Of a DNA stretch of 64,000 nucleotides, positions 26,843 through 34,951 are shown piece after piece. A program made the position numbers and the translations under genes. The notes under the pieces are model-generated. The model was not told where the DNA came from. It did no database searches and saw nothing but the letters and a program-made list of their open reading frames with translations. The stretch's first letter is position 1. Every line of letters starts with the position of its first letter. This stretch comes from JBEBVQ01 sp037190845 (GTDB taxonomy: Bacteria > Bacteroidota > Bacteroidia > Chitinophagales > Chitinophagaceae): NCBI GenBank assembly GCA_037190845.1, contig JBBCJI010000008.1, positions 1 to 64,000 of the forward strand, read 5' to 3'.

Positions 26843-28081
26843 TCATTCTCTGATGCAGCCTATGTTATCGGTTATTTTCATAAGCTGATAGGTGTTGTCA
26901 GGTTGCAGGGGCACCGATACCGGGAAGTTAGTTACCCCGGCAGGCAGACTGCTGCGTGTATTATAGGGTGGGGAACCGGCATTTACACGATATTCAATAG
27001 AGTAGGGTGCTGTTCCTGCGGATGGCGTAAACCGCAACAAAGCTTCCGTTGCTCCGATACAGACAGTGCTGCTGACAGCAGTAAGAGTACCGTTCGGTAC
27101 GGCATTGGCGACAACGGGAATTGTATCGCTGATAACCGGACCACTTACAATCCGCATCCGGTAGCCCGTACCTGCAGCAACAGTATTGGCTGGAATCGTA
27201 CAAGCGATAGGACTGGCCGTACCTGAACCTATCGGAGTCGGTGATGCAAAGCTACCCGCGCTATTACTCAACTGTACCGTATAAGTTCTGGTACCCGGCA
27301 AAGTTTTGGTAAACACCGTAGAGAAACTGTGCATTTTATTGACACAAAATGAAGCAGACGTGGGAGAAGTGATATCTATAACCGCCTGATAACGGGTGCC
27401 AGTGATCGTCAGGTATCGGTTGGCTTCAGGTACATTGGTACGACTATTAAAATACCAGTTACCACCTGCACCACTCCCTGCCCACAAAACAATCCTGAAC
27501 GTAACTGAAGAATCCCGGATAATGGTTTGTAACCTTGGGATATTACTCAATAAAATAGCAGCCTGATCATTTCCTCTATCAGTGGTTGTACTGCCGATTG
27601 CAATGGAGGAGCCGATATTCCCAAAGGTACCGCTGTTTCCGACTTTGTACTGCCACTGCATAGTTGTAGGCCCCGTGCCGGATCGCCTTATATTATATGC
27701 TGCAATCTGATTGAAATCAATAGCATAACCGGCGTCCGGCTTTATCGTAAATGTTACGGTATCGCCAGCCGTTATGGCAGCATTCATACTTGATTCAGTC
27801 AATCCGTTCCCTCCCCAGCCCGACGCCGCAGCCGTACCACTACGGGTAAAACCAGTTCCCCGCGTCACACCAACAATAGAAACATTTGTTGCTATAGTAG
27901 CAGGAGCATAAGGAGAAGCCCCATAATTATCAGCTTGTACGATTCCACCAAAATTCCATTGAGCAATTGTGATCACCTGACCATAACCCTGCACTGTGGC
28001 AATCATTATACTAACTGCTACAAACAACAGATATAACCGTCTTTGCCAGAAACATTTTTTCACCAAACTGGAGGACCACAT
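26843..28081 (-). CDS. Secreted Ig-like repeat protein, paralogue of the 25875 gene
   Basis: 412 residues. After the hydrophobic N-terminus (LYLLFVAVSIMIATVQGYGQ) comes ITIAQWNFGG... and an extracellular beta-rich domain (about 40-230). Repeat units of the same type as the neighbour follow: VINITSP-like linker DITSPTSASFC and then TPSAGTAPYSIEYRVNAGSPPYN. It ends ITDNIGCIRE with no sorting domain. Tandem placement and a shared repeat ending indicate duplication. The intergenic gap to the next gene is 71 bases. Confidence 0.65.
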   Translation of the reverse strand: MWSSSLVKKCFWQRRLYLLFVAVSIMIATVQGYGQVITIAQWNFGGIVQADNYGASPYAPATIATNVSIVGVTRGTGFTRSGTAAASGWGGNGLTESSMNAAITAGDTVTFTIKPDAGYAIDFNQIAAYNIRRSGTGPTTMQWQYKVGNSGTFGNIGSSIAIGSTTTDRGNDQAAILLSNIPRLQTIIRDSSVTFRIVLWAGSGAGGNWYFNSRTNVPEANRYLTITGTRYQAVIDITSPTSASFCVNKMHSFSTVFTKTLPGTRTYTVQLSNSAGSFASPTPIGSGTASPIACTIPANTVAAGTGYRMRIVSGPVISDTIPVVANAVPNGTLTAVSSTVCIGATEALLRFTPSAGTAPYSIEYRVNAGSPPYNTRSSLPAGVTNFPVSVPLQPDNTYQLMKITDNIGCIRE

Positions 28082-28288
28082 GCAATCACCTTCTGTTTAA
28101 AAACCGGGGCAAAAGTATCTGTGGCATATTATGGGATTCGGAACGCAGCATTAGTAAATCATTACTTTATATGTTACGCTCAAATCATGTTTAGTTTGTG
28201 TTACCGGGATATGAATTCTTTACTATTAAATATTCTTCTTCATAAAAATTTACTTTAATTTACACCTATGCAATAACTCTGTACTCTT

Positions 28289-28741
28289 ATGAAACTCCTA
28301 ACCCCACTATTCGGCATTTTCCTGCTGCTTGCATGTACATCCATGTCCTGCAATAAAAACAAAGGCAGCAACAGACAAAACGGAGACTGCCCACCAGATC
28401 TGATGTGTACCATGGAATTCAGATCATTTCATGTCACAGTCACCGACGGCACAGGCAACCCGGTTGCACTGGATAGATTCAGAACAATACGTACCTCCGA
28501 CGGGCACGAATTTGACCTGCAAACTGATGCCAATCAATGGGAAGACTCTACCCGGAAAGTAACCGGCAGTTATCCTTTAGTGACAGACGGACAACAGAAA
28601 CAGATCAGCACACGGGGTGAAACAGTTGAATTCCGCGGCGAAAAGGATGGTATGCTTGTCGTAAAAGAACAATACCAGGTGCGTGATGACTGCTGCCATA
28701 TAGATCTCGTGAGCGGGAACAGGGATATTACGATTCCGTAG
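28289..28741 (+). CDS. Small lipoprotein of unknown function
   Basis: 150 residues. N-terminal signal with lipobox SMSC (Cys about residue 21), followed by a basic linker and a beta-rich body (MEFRSFHVTVTDGTGNPV). Two adjacent Cys near the C-terminus (DDCCHIDL) could pair with Cys residues in CPPDLMC. Surface or periplasmic location is expected. Its 3' end overlaps the convergent ORF6N gene by 14 bases. No family recognised. Confidence 0.7.
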   Translation: MKLLTPLFGIFLLLACTSMSCNKNKGSNRQNGDCPPDLMCTMEFRSFHVTVTDGTGNPVALDRFRTIRTSDGHEFDLQTDANQWEDSTRKVTGSYPLVTDGQQKQISTRGETVEFRGEKDGMLVVKEQYQVRDDCCHIDLVSGNRDITIP

Positions 28742-29255
28742 TCTTCCCGGTGTTGAAGCCAATGCGCTTTCGTTCCCGCTGTTCGGTTTCCTGCTTATCT
28801 TTTTTGAGCAGGTAATTAATGGCTTCGTATACATCCTTGAATTGTCTGTTATACAGATCTTCCAGTTCTTTGAGCTTGTCAGAAAGTTCTCTGTAATGCA
28901 AGGCAATCTGCTTGAGTAAAATAAATGCCCGGATAATGGAGACACTGATTTGTCTTGCCTTTTTACTCTTCAGCACATTCGCCAACATGGCCACACCATG
29001 TTCGGTAAACGCAAATGGAAAAGCGGTTTTTGGACGTTTAGCCGGGTATGTCATCACAAATTGTGATGACATAGTCTTCCATTCTTCGTCCGTAAGATGA
29101 AACATAAAATCTTCGGGGAAAATGTCAAGATTTCGTTTTACAGCCTGGTTCAACACACGTGTTTCTACTTCATATAACTCCGCAAGATCAAAATCCAGCA
29201 TCACCTTCTGACCTCTGATCTCATATATCTTCTGTTGTATTACCTGTACTTGCAT
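28728..29255 (-). CDS. ORF6N-domain protein
   Basis: 175 residues. The N-terminal ~90 residues match ORF6N: IRGQKVMLDFDLAELY, LNQAVKRN, FPFAFTEHGVAMLANVL. A helical C-terminal half (DKLKELEDLYNRQF, basic end) follows. ORF6N proteins come from phage antirepressor modules and are widespread as single copies in Bacteroidetes chromosomes. The function is unknown, probably DNA-binding regulation. It is convergent with, and overlaps by 14 bases, the small lipoprotein gene. No other phage genes are nearby. Confidence 0.88.
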   Translation of the reverse strand: MQVQVIQQKIYEIRGQKVMLDFDLAELYEVETRVLNQAVKRNLDIFPEDFMFHLTDEEWKTMSSQFVMTYPAKRPKTAFPFAFTEHGVAMLANVLKSKKARQISVSIIRAFILLKQIALHYRELSDKLKELEDLYNRQFKDVYEAINYLLKKDKQETEQRERKRIGFNTGKTTES

Positions 29256-29439
29256 AGACGCCGCTATATTTGTTTATTGCCTGACCGGAAAAAGAATAAA
29301 AGTATTGAAACCAGTCTGAAAAATGCCCCGGAAAGACAGATAATTATCTTTCAAATTATTGATTAAAAGAAACTTACATTGTTAACATAAAATTTATAAA
29401 GCAGGGGTATTTTTGTACATTTAGAACATAAGTAATAAA

Positions 29440-30423
29440 ATGAGAGCCGCTATTCATACGAAATACGGGCCGCCGGAAGTGGTACAGGTAATGCAGGTTG
29501 ACAAACCGTCGCCCAAAGACAACGAAGTGCTGATAAAAGTGCATGCCGCTACTGTAAACCGTACCGATTGCGGATTCCGGAGCGCCCAGTATTTTGTTTC
29601 CCGGTTTTTCAGCGGGTTGTTCCGGCCGAAATATCAAACCCTGGGCAACGAATTTGCCGGGGTAATCGAAGCAGTGGGTAAAAACGTTACATCATTCAAG
29701 CCAGGCGAAAGAGTATTTGGTTATAACGACATAACATTTGGCGCACATGCCGAGTATATGGTCATTCCGGAAAATGGCGCCATCACAACGATGCCGGATC
29801 ACCTGACGTTCGAAGAGGCCGCACCTATAACCGAAGGTGGACATTATGCTTTGGGTAACATCAGAGCTGCAAAAGTGAAAAAAGGAGACAACGTGCTCAT
29901 ATATGGAGCTACCGGCGCTATCGGCTCGGTGGCCGTACAACTGGCAAAACATTTCGGAGCAACGGTTACTGCCGTATGCAATACCAAAAATGTAACGCTG
30001 GTACGATCACTCGGTGCAGACGTAGTGATAGACTATACCCGTGAAGATTTTACACAAACAGACCAGACATTCGATTTTGTGTTTGATGCCGTTGGCAAAA
30101 GTTCTTTCGGGCAATGCAAACCATTGCTCCGCCCCAAAGGCATCTACATCTCTACAGAGCTGGGTAAAAGATCCGAGAACGTTTTTTTAGCTTTAACCAC
30201 TCCGTTATCCGGCGGCAAAAAGGTACTGTTTCCGATCCCGAAAACCCGCAAAGAAGATATCGTATTCCTGAAGGAACTCGTCGTAACCGGAAAGTACAAG
30301 CCGGTTATTGACCGCCAATACCCGTTAGCAGAGATTGTAGACGCTTACAGGTATGTGGAAACCGGACAGAAAACAGGCAATGTGGTAATCACCGTATGGC
30401 AGGCCGTATTTCCGTCTGTCTGA
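29440..30423 (+). CDS. Zinc-independent medium-chain dehydrogenase/reductase (quinone oxidoreductase-like)
   Basis: 327 residues, the usual MDR length. GroES-like N-terminal domain: AAIHTKYGPPEVVQV...NEVLIKVHAATVNRTDCGFR. The Rossmann NAD(P) site YGATGAIGSVAVQLAKHFGA lies at about residues 152-172, followed by GADVVIDYTRED. No zinc-ligand pattern (Cys/His/Glu) is evident, fitting the quinone-oxidoreductase subgroup. Reaction and substrate cannot be read from sequence. A -7-like TATTTTTG occurs at 29408-29415, with no well-spaced -33 box. Confidence 0.9.
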   Translation: MRAAIHTKYGPPEVVQVMQVDKPSPKDNEVLIKVHAATVNRTDCGFRSAQYFVSRFFSGLFRPKYQTLGNEFAGVIEAVGKNVTSFKPGERVFGYNDITFGAHAEYMVIPENGAITTMPDHLTFEEAAPITEGGHYALGNIRAAKVKKGDNVLIYGATGAIGSVAVQLAKHFGATVTAVCNTKNVTLVRSLGADVVIDYTREDFTQTDQTFDFVFDAVGKSSFGQCKPLLRPKGIYISTELGKRSENVFLALTTPLSGGKKVLFPIPKTRKEDIVFLKELVVTGKYKPVIDRQYPLAEIVDAYRYVETGQKTGNVVITVWQAVFPSV

Positions 30424-30444
30424 ATTAAAAAACAGGAAAAGCAT

Positions 30445-31920
30445 TTACTTCTCCTTATCTTCTCCCAGCACCCATTTTTTTTCATTGAGATGGGTAACTG
30501 TTGCAGACAGGTTGTACTTCATTTTCAGAAAGACTGCTAATTTCTCTGCAGCATATACAGAACGGTGTTGTCCACCTGTGCAGCCAAAGGAAATGCTCAG
30601 TTGCTCAAATCCCCGTTCCAGGTAATCTTCCACATGCATGGATACAAGTCCGTACACATGCTCAAGAAACTGGGGCATATCCGTCTGCTGTTCGAGAAAT
30701 TGTTTTACCGATTCATCGTGTCCCGTAAAGTTTTTGTACGCTGCATACCTTCCGGGATTCAGCAAACCTCGACAATCGAATATATATCCGCCGCCATGGC
30801 TGCCTTTATCTTTCGGTATACCGTTTTTATAGGAGAAACTGTTGATCTGCACCTGCAATTTTGCATTCTCCACATGAGCAGCTTGCGTATAACGCTCCTG
30901 CACTTCGGCGGCACAAAGCTTCTCCAGCAAAGAACGTAACTCAGGATAAGCAGGGATTTGCGGATAATCGGAAAGAAAGGTTGCCAGATTTTTTAACGCA
31001 GGCCCGATGCTGCTGATAAAATGCGGCTTGTGCTCAATCAGTCCGCGAAATCCGTAAGCGCCCAGTACCTGCAGCAGGCGCAGCAGTACAAACTGCGCAT
31101 AACCACGCCGGAAATGAATTTCATCCATCCGGGAGACATGCAGGTTATTAAGACTGGAGATATAACCATTGAGCAGATCCTCACGCCAGGCCGCCGGTAA
31201 CTGCGCTTTTGCCTGCCATAATAAAGAAGCTATATCGTACTGCGGCGGCCCTTGCATGCTGCCCTGATAATCTATAAAGTAGATCTGCCCGTCATGCAGC
31301 ATGATATTACGCGACTGGAAATCGCGGTACATGAGCATCTGCGGCTGTATGCGCCCCAGTTCACGGCTAAGCAGTTCCATTTCACTCATCAGACCTTCCT
31401 TGTCATAATGCACCTTCTGCAGATCAGCAAAATAATATTTGAAATACAGCAGATCAGCCATGATCGCTTTTTCATCAAACTGATGAGCAGCGAAACATTG
31501 TTTATAATCCGCCTCACGACCTGCGACCCATTGTACACGCGCCAGTTGTTCGAGGCTCTTGTGATAGTTTTTACGCACCGCATCTGTAAGTCCTTCTTCC
31601 ATCAACTGATCGAAGAGAGAACGTTTACCGAGATCCTGCTGCAGGTAGGCACGGCGGTCTTTGCTTACCTTATAGATCTCAGGTACATTGACTTCATGTT
31701 TACGCAGCAGTTCGGTAAAATAAAAAAACGTGTTGTTCTCAGCGATGTTGGTGTTGTACGTTCCGATTATCGAATGTCCACCACCCTGAATGCGGAAATA
31801 GCGCCGGTCTGAACCGGATACGGGCAAATGTGTGATCTGTTCCGGCGATGTTCCATAATGTTCTTCAAATAATTTTTCTACAATACTGCTGGCCTGCACG
31901 ATCGTCTTTAGGGGGGTCAT
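30445..31920 (-). CDS. AmgK-like sugar kinase/APH domain fused to a RapZ C-terminal domain
   Basis: 491 residues. Residues ~20-320 form an aminoglycoside-phosphotransferase-like kinase. The loop MYRDFQSRNIMLHDG resembles the catalytic motif of AmgK sugar kinases, with Tyr in place of the first His, and the metal loop reads FIDYQG. Residues ~350-485 match the C-terminal domain of RapZ: DCRGLLNPGRY and GCTGGQHRSVYAAEKLA. In E. coli RapZ, that domain binds glucosamine-6-phosphate; the N-terminal P-loop part of RapZ is absent here. The fusion suggests amino-sugar recycling or sensing for cell-wall synthesis (inference). It is coupled to the upstream SixA-like gene by an ATGA overlap. Confidence 0.85.
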   Translation of the reverse strand: MTPLKTIVQASSIVEKLFEEHYGTSPEQITHLPVSGSDRRYFRIQGGGHSIIGTYNTNIAENNTFFYFTELLRKHEVNVPEIYKVSKDRRAYLQQDLGKRSLFDQLMEEGLTDAVRKNYHKSLEQLARVQWVAGREADYKQCFAAHQFDEKAIMADLLYFKYYFADLQKVHYDKEGLMSEMELLSRELGRIQPQMLMYRDFQSRNIMLHDGQIYFIDYQGSMQGPPQYDIASLLWQAKAQLPAAWREDLLNGYISSLNNLHVSRMDEIHFRRGYAQFVLLRLLQVLGAYGFRGLIEHKPHFISSIGPALKNLATFLSDYPQIPAYPELRSLLEKLCAAEVQERYTQAAHVENAKLQVQINSFSYKNGIPKDKGSHGGGYIFDCRGLLNPGRYAAYKNFTGHDESVKQFLEQQTDMPQFLEHVYGLVSMHVEDYLERGFEQLSISFGCTGGQHRSVYAAEKLAVFLKMKYNLSATVTHLNEKKWVLGEDKEK

Positions 31921-32417
31921 ATATGCTTCTTAGGATAGTCTGATAAAAATACTTCTTTTTTGCTTGCGGGAAAATCCGCCCAATTATTTTCCGTTACATG
32001 AAAACCTACTACACCACACGTTGGCAGGTTGTCTATGTGATAACGAGGAGACAGCGTATTTGCAAATTCTGTAATGCCGGGATTATGCGCAATGATAAAT
32101 ACTGTGTTTACATGGTCAGGTACACCCGATAAAACCGATTCAAATACATCTGATGTGCAGAGATACAACTGTTTTTCCCATTGTATCCTGCCTTTATCAT
32201 ATGCTACCGACGCAGCTATAGCATGGGCCGTTTGAGCTGCACGTTTGGCGGTACTGGCAATGATCAGGTCAGGTATAAGCTGCCACTGTCGGAGCCGTTG
32301 TCCCGTTTCAGGTGCATCTTTTTCCCCACGTTCACTCAACCGACGGTCGTAGTCATCCTGCAACAAACCGGCGGGCTTTGTTTTTGCATGACGGATGAGT
32401 ACAATGGTTCGCTTCAT
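31917..32417 (-). CDS. SixA-like histidine phosphatase
   Basis: 166 residues of the histidine phosphatase superfamily. RHAKT near the N-terminus carries the catalytic His, and the second conserved His lies in IIAHNPGI. SixA removes phosphate from a phospho-His of HPt domains in E. coli, but many relatives act on other substrates. It is cytoplasmic. It sits 9 bases after the LpxH-like gene and overlaps the kinase/RapZ gene by 4 bases, so these three genes form one operon. No HPt protein is nearby. Confidence 0.88.
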   Translation of the reverse strand: MKRTIVLIRHAKTKPAGLLQDDYDRRLSERGEKDAPETGQRLRQWQLIPDLIIASTAKRAAQTAHAIAASVAYDKGRIQWEKQLYLCTSDVFESVLSGVPDHVNTVFIIAHNPGITEFANTLSPRYHIDNLPTCGVVGFHVTENNWADFPASKKEVFLSDYPKKHI

Positions 32418-32426
32418 GATACCTTT

Positions 32427-33188
32427 TTATCCTTTATAAAATTCAAGTCTGAGCGATTGGTCTTCAAAAACCGCATAACTGTTATGTACGATCCAGTCAC
32501 CGAGATTCACATACACACTATCCTGTGAAAGCTTCCAGGTGAGTGCGATATGACGATGTCCGAAAATAAAATAATCGAAATGTTCTTTCTTCAATGTTGT
32601 CTCAGCAAACTGTACCAGCCACTCACGGTCAGGCCCTAAAAACCTGTTACTCATATCTTGTTCCGTATGCTTCGGACCGAGTCTGCTGAACCATGAGGCC
32701 ATACCTACGCCGGTATCGGGATGTATCCGCCGGTATAACCATTGAGCCGCCGGGTTGGTAAGTACTTTTTTCAACAGCTTATATCCGTTATCGCCCGGAC
32801 CCAGACCATCGCCGTGGGCAATGAATAGTTTTTTACCGTTGTAGATGCGTATCACAGGATGGTGATGTACAGGTATATCCAATTCTTCCTGGAAATATCC
32901 GCGCATCCAGAGATCATGGTTACCGGTAAAGGCTTCAACAGGTATACCTGCATCACGGAGTTCCGCGAGCTTGCCGAAAAACCGCACAAAGCCTTTAGGT
33001 ACAACATGCTTATATTCGAACCAGGCATCAAAAATATCACCTACGAGATATATGCAGGCGGCATCATGTTTTATTTCATCCAGCCAGCGGCAGATACGTT
33101 TTTCACGTGCCAGGCTGGATGCCTTATCCGGTATGCCCAGATGAAAATCGGATGCGAAATATACTTTTTTGCCTTTGGGTAAATCCAT
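32427..33188 (-). CDS. UDP-2,3-diacylglucosamine diphosphatase, LpxH-like
   Basis: 253 residues starting at MDLPKGKKVYFASDFHLG. Metallophosphoesterase motifs: DFHLG, GDIFDAWFEY, GNHDLWM, IAHGDGLGPGD and FGHRHIALTWK. LpxH makes lipid X from UDP-2,3-diacyl-GlcN in lipid A synthesis. The start at 33290 offered by the long frame adds 34 residues that do not match the family. A short dyad GCGGATC-n7-GATCCGC (33237-33257) lies upstream. The gene runs divergently from the SAM riboswitch unit. A parallel role as a UDP-sugar phosphatase cannot be ruled out. Confidence 0.88.
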   Translation of the reverse strand: MDLPKGKKVYFASDFHLGIPDKASSLAREKRICRWLDEIKHDAACIYLVGDIFDAWFEYKHVVPKGFVRFFGKLAELRDAGIPVEAFTGNHDLWMRGYFQEELDIPVHHHPVIRIYNGKKLFIAHGDGLGPGDNGYKLLKKVLTNPAAQWLYRRIHPDTGVGMASWFSRLGPKHTEQDMSNRFLGPDREWLVQFAETTLKKEHFDYFIFGHRHIALTWKLSQDSVYVNLGDWIVHNSYAVFEDQSLRLEFYKG

Positions 33189-33333
33189 GCTGTTGCAAAG
33201 GTGGGGCTGCAAGTTAGTGCAAATTTGCAGATAAATGCGGATCGGTTTTTGATCCGCCAGGCAGTCTGAATCAGAATGACTCGCCCACAAATCATATGTA
33301 TATCAGGACTTTTCACCTTTATGACAAAAAAAA

Positions 33334-33366
33334 TTTGGAGAATTGATTTCTCCGATTATAACTTTG
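33334..33366 (+). promoter_or_regulatory. Bacteroidetes-type promoter of the SAM-riboswitch operon
   Basis: The -33 box TTTG (33334-33337) and the -7 box TAACTTTG (33359-33366) are separated by 21 bases, an exact fit to the Bacteroidetes consensus TTTG-N19-21-TAnnTTTG. The riboswitch begins about 22 bases after the -7 box, giving a normal leader. Confidence 0.8.
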
Positions 33367-33388
33367 CATCCAGTTCTTTACAACATCA

Positions 33389-33512
33389 CTTATCAAGAAA
33401 GGCAGAGGGATATGGCCCGTTGACGCCTTAGCAACCTCTCTCCGGTAACCCCGGGGAAGCTGGTGCTAACTCCATCCTGTACAGGTGCAAACCTGGGTGC
33501 AGGAAAGATAAG
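33389..33512 (+). promoter_or_regulatory. SAM-I (S-box) riboswitch
   Basis: P1 pairs CTTATC (33389-33394) with GATAAG (33507-33512). The core shows the S-box pattern: AGGCAGAGGGATATGGCCC, then TGACGCCTTAGCAACC, and GGTGCTAACTCC before the 3' half ending GAAAGATAAG. SAM binding would favour premature termination, turning off the downstream genes when methionine is plentiful. It precedes a Cys/Met PLP enzyme and homoserine dehydrogenase, which fits methionine-biosynthesis control. Confidence 0.92.
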
Positions 33513-33562
33513 TCAGATGCAATAAGTTGGATGAAATGCCCGGACGCGGGCTTCAAATAACC

Positions 33563-33600
33563 AAAAGCGCTTCTGATTTATCGGGAGTGCTTTTTTATTT
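33563..33600 (+). terminator. Terminator hairpin of the SAM riboswitch expression platform
   Basis: AAAAGCGCTTC (33563-33573) pairs with GGGAGTGCTTTT (33583-33594), then TTATTTT. It sits 50 bases after the riboswitch aptamer and before the PLP-enzyme gene, the position expected for a SAM-controlled attenuator. A shorter stem (GCCCG/CGGGC, 33538-33551) lies in between. Confidence 0.75.
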
Positions 33601-33709
33601 TCAGCCAACATCATAACGGCTGAAGATAAACACGCGCTACCGGTAGTCTCCTGATGAGTAATGCTGTACTGAAAAACAAAATTTTCAAACAGTAAAAACT
33701 CGAAAACTC

Positions 33710-34909
33710 ATGAGCAGTGCCACCGAACTCATCCACAGCATTCCGGTAGATCCTTTAACCGGCGCCATTTCAGTTCCCATTTACCAGACCTCTACCTTTG
33801 TGCAGGAAGCACCCGGTGTAAACAAAGGGTTTGAATATGCACGCAGCAACAACCCTACCCGCGAAGCACTTGAAAAGCTGATCGCAAAACTCGAAAACGG
33901 CGCATCTGCCTCAGCATTTGCCAGTGGCCTTGCTGCCATTGATGCTGTTGTAAAATTGTTAGAAAGCGGAGATGAAATACTTGCGGTAGATGATATTTAT
34001 GGCGGTGCATTCAGGCTATTTACAAAAATCTATGCCAAGTTCGGTATCAAAGTCAACTACGTGGATACAACTGATGTAGTGAATGTCGTTGACGCCATTA
34101 CACCCGCCACAAAACTGATCTGGCTGGAATCTCCTACTAACCCAACGCTGAAGATCAGCGATATTGAAGCGATTGCCAAAGTAGCAAAGCAAAACAACCT
34201 GCTGTTGTGTGTGGACAATACGTTTCCGTCACCGGTATTGCAACGGCCCCTTGATCTCGGCGCAGATATCGTTGTACACAGCGGGACGAAATATCTGGGC
34301 GGACACAGCGATCTGATTGCCGGACTTGTCGTAACACGTACAGAAGAGCTGGGCGCAGAGATTCGCTTTATCCAAAATGCAAGCGGCGCAGTACTCGGAC
34401 CGCACGATAGCTGGCTCATTATCCGTGGTGTGGAAACGCTCCACCTGCGCATGGAAAAACACAGTAAAACAGCGCTTTCGGTGGCTACTTTCCTGCAAGG
34501 TCATCCTGCAATAGACCAGCTATACTACCCCGGACTTCCTGATCATCCCAATCATGAAATCGCAGCAAAACAGCAAAGTGCTTTCGGCGGCATTATCTCA
34601 TTCTCGCTGAAAGAAGATACCGTAGCTGCTGCTACAAAAGTGGTGTGTGGCACACAGTACTTTAAACTGGCAGAAAGCCTTGGCGGCATTAAAAGCCTGC
34701 TCTGTCATCCCGCCAGCATGACCCACAAATCCATACCGGATGAAAAACGCCATGCAGCCGGTGTGCAGGATAGCCTGATCCGGCTCAGCATTGGCCTGGA
34801 AGATGCACAAGACCTGATCCGTGATATAGAACAGGCACTCAACAGCATTACCCGGAAAAAAGATCACGGATTAAAGGATTACGCGGATCAAACACATCTG
34901 GCACATTAA
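33710..34909 (+). CDS. Cys/Met-metabolism PLP enzyme (cystathionine gamma-synthase-like)
   Basis: 399 residues of the trans-sulfuration PLP family. Substrate-site SVPIYQTSTFVQ, then RSNNPTREALEKLIAKLENG, the PLP-phosphate loop SGLAAIDAV, and the Schiff-base Lys in SGTKYLGGHSD (about residue 200). Specificity between cystathionine gamma-synthase, gamma-lyase and O-acetylhomoserine sulfhydrylase cannot be settled by eye. Its location under a SAM riboswitch favours methionine synthesis. The start is ATG at 33710, about 110 bases after the attenuator. The homoserine dehydrogenase start is 42 bases beyond its stop. Confidence 0.93.
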   Translation: MSSATELIHSIPVDPLTGAISVPIYQTSTFVQEAPGVNKGFEYARSNNPTREALEKLIAKLENGASASAFASGLAAIDAVVKLLESGDEILAVDDIYGGAFRLFTKIYAKFGIKVNYVDTTDVVNVVDAITPATKLIWLESPTNPTLKISDIEAIAKVAKQNNLLLCVDNTFPSPVLQRPLDLGADIVVHSGTKYLGGHSDLIAGLVVTRTEELGAEIRFIQNASGAVLGPHDSWLIIRGVETLHLRMEKHSKTALSVATFLQGHPAIDQLYYPGLPDHPNHEIAAKQQSAFGGIISFSLKEDTVAAATKVVCGTQYFKLAESLGGIKSLLCHPASMTHKSIPDEKRHAAGVQDSLIRLSIGLEDAQDLIRDIEQALNSITRKKDHGLKDYADQTHLAH

Positions 34910-34951
34910 ATACATTTTCAAATCATCTCATTCTCAAATTTTAAAATCAAA

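Noticed and set aside
32427..33290. LpxH-like start at 33290
   Set aside because: The extra 34 residues do not resemble the family, and MDLPKGKKVYFASDFHLG is the expected N-terminus.
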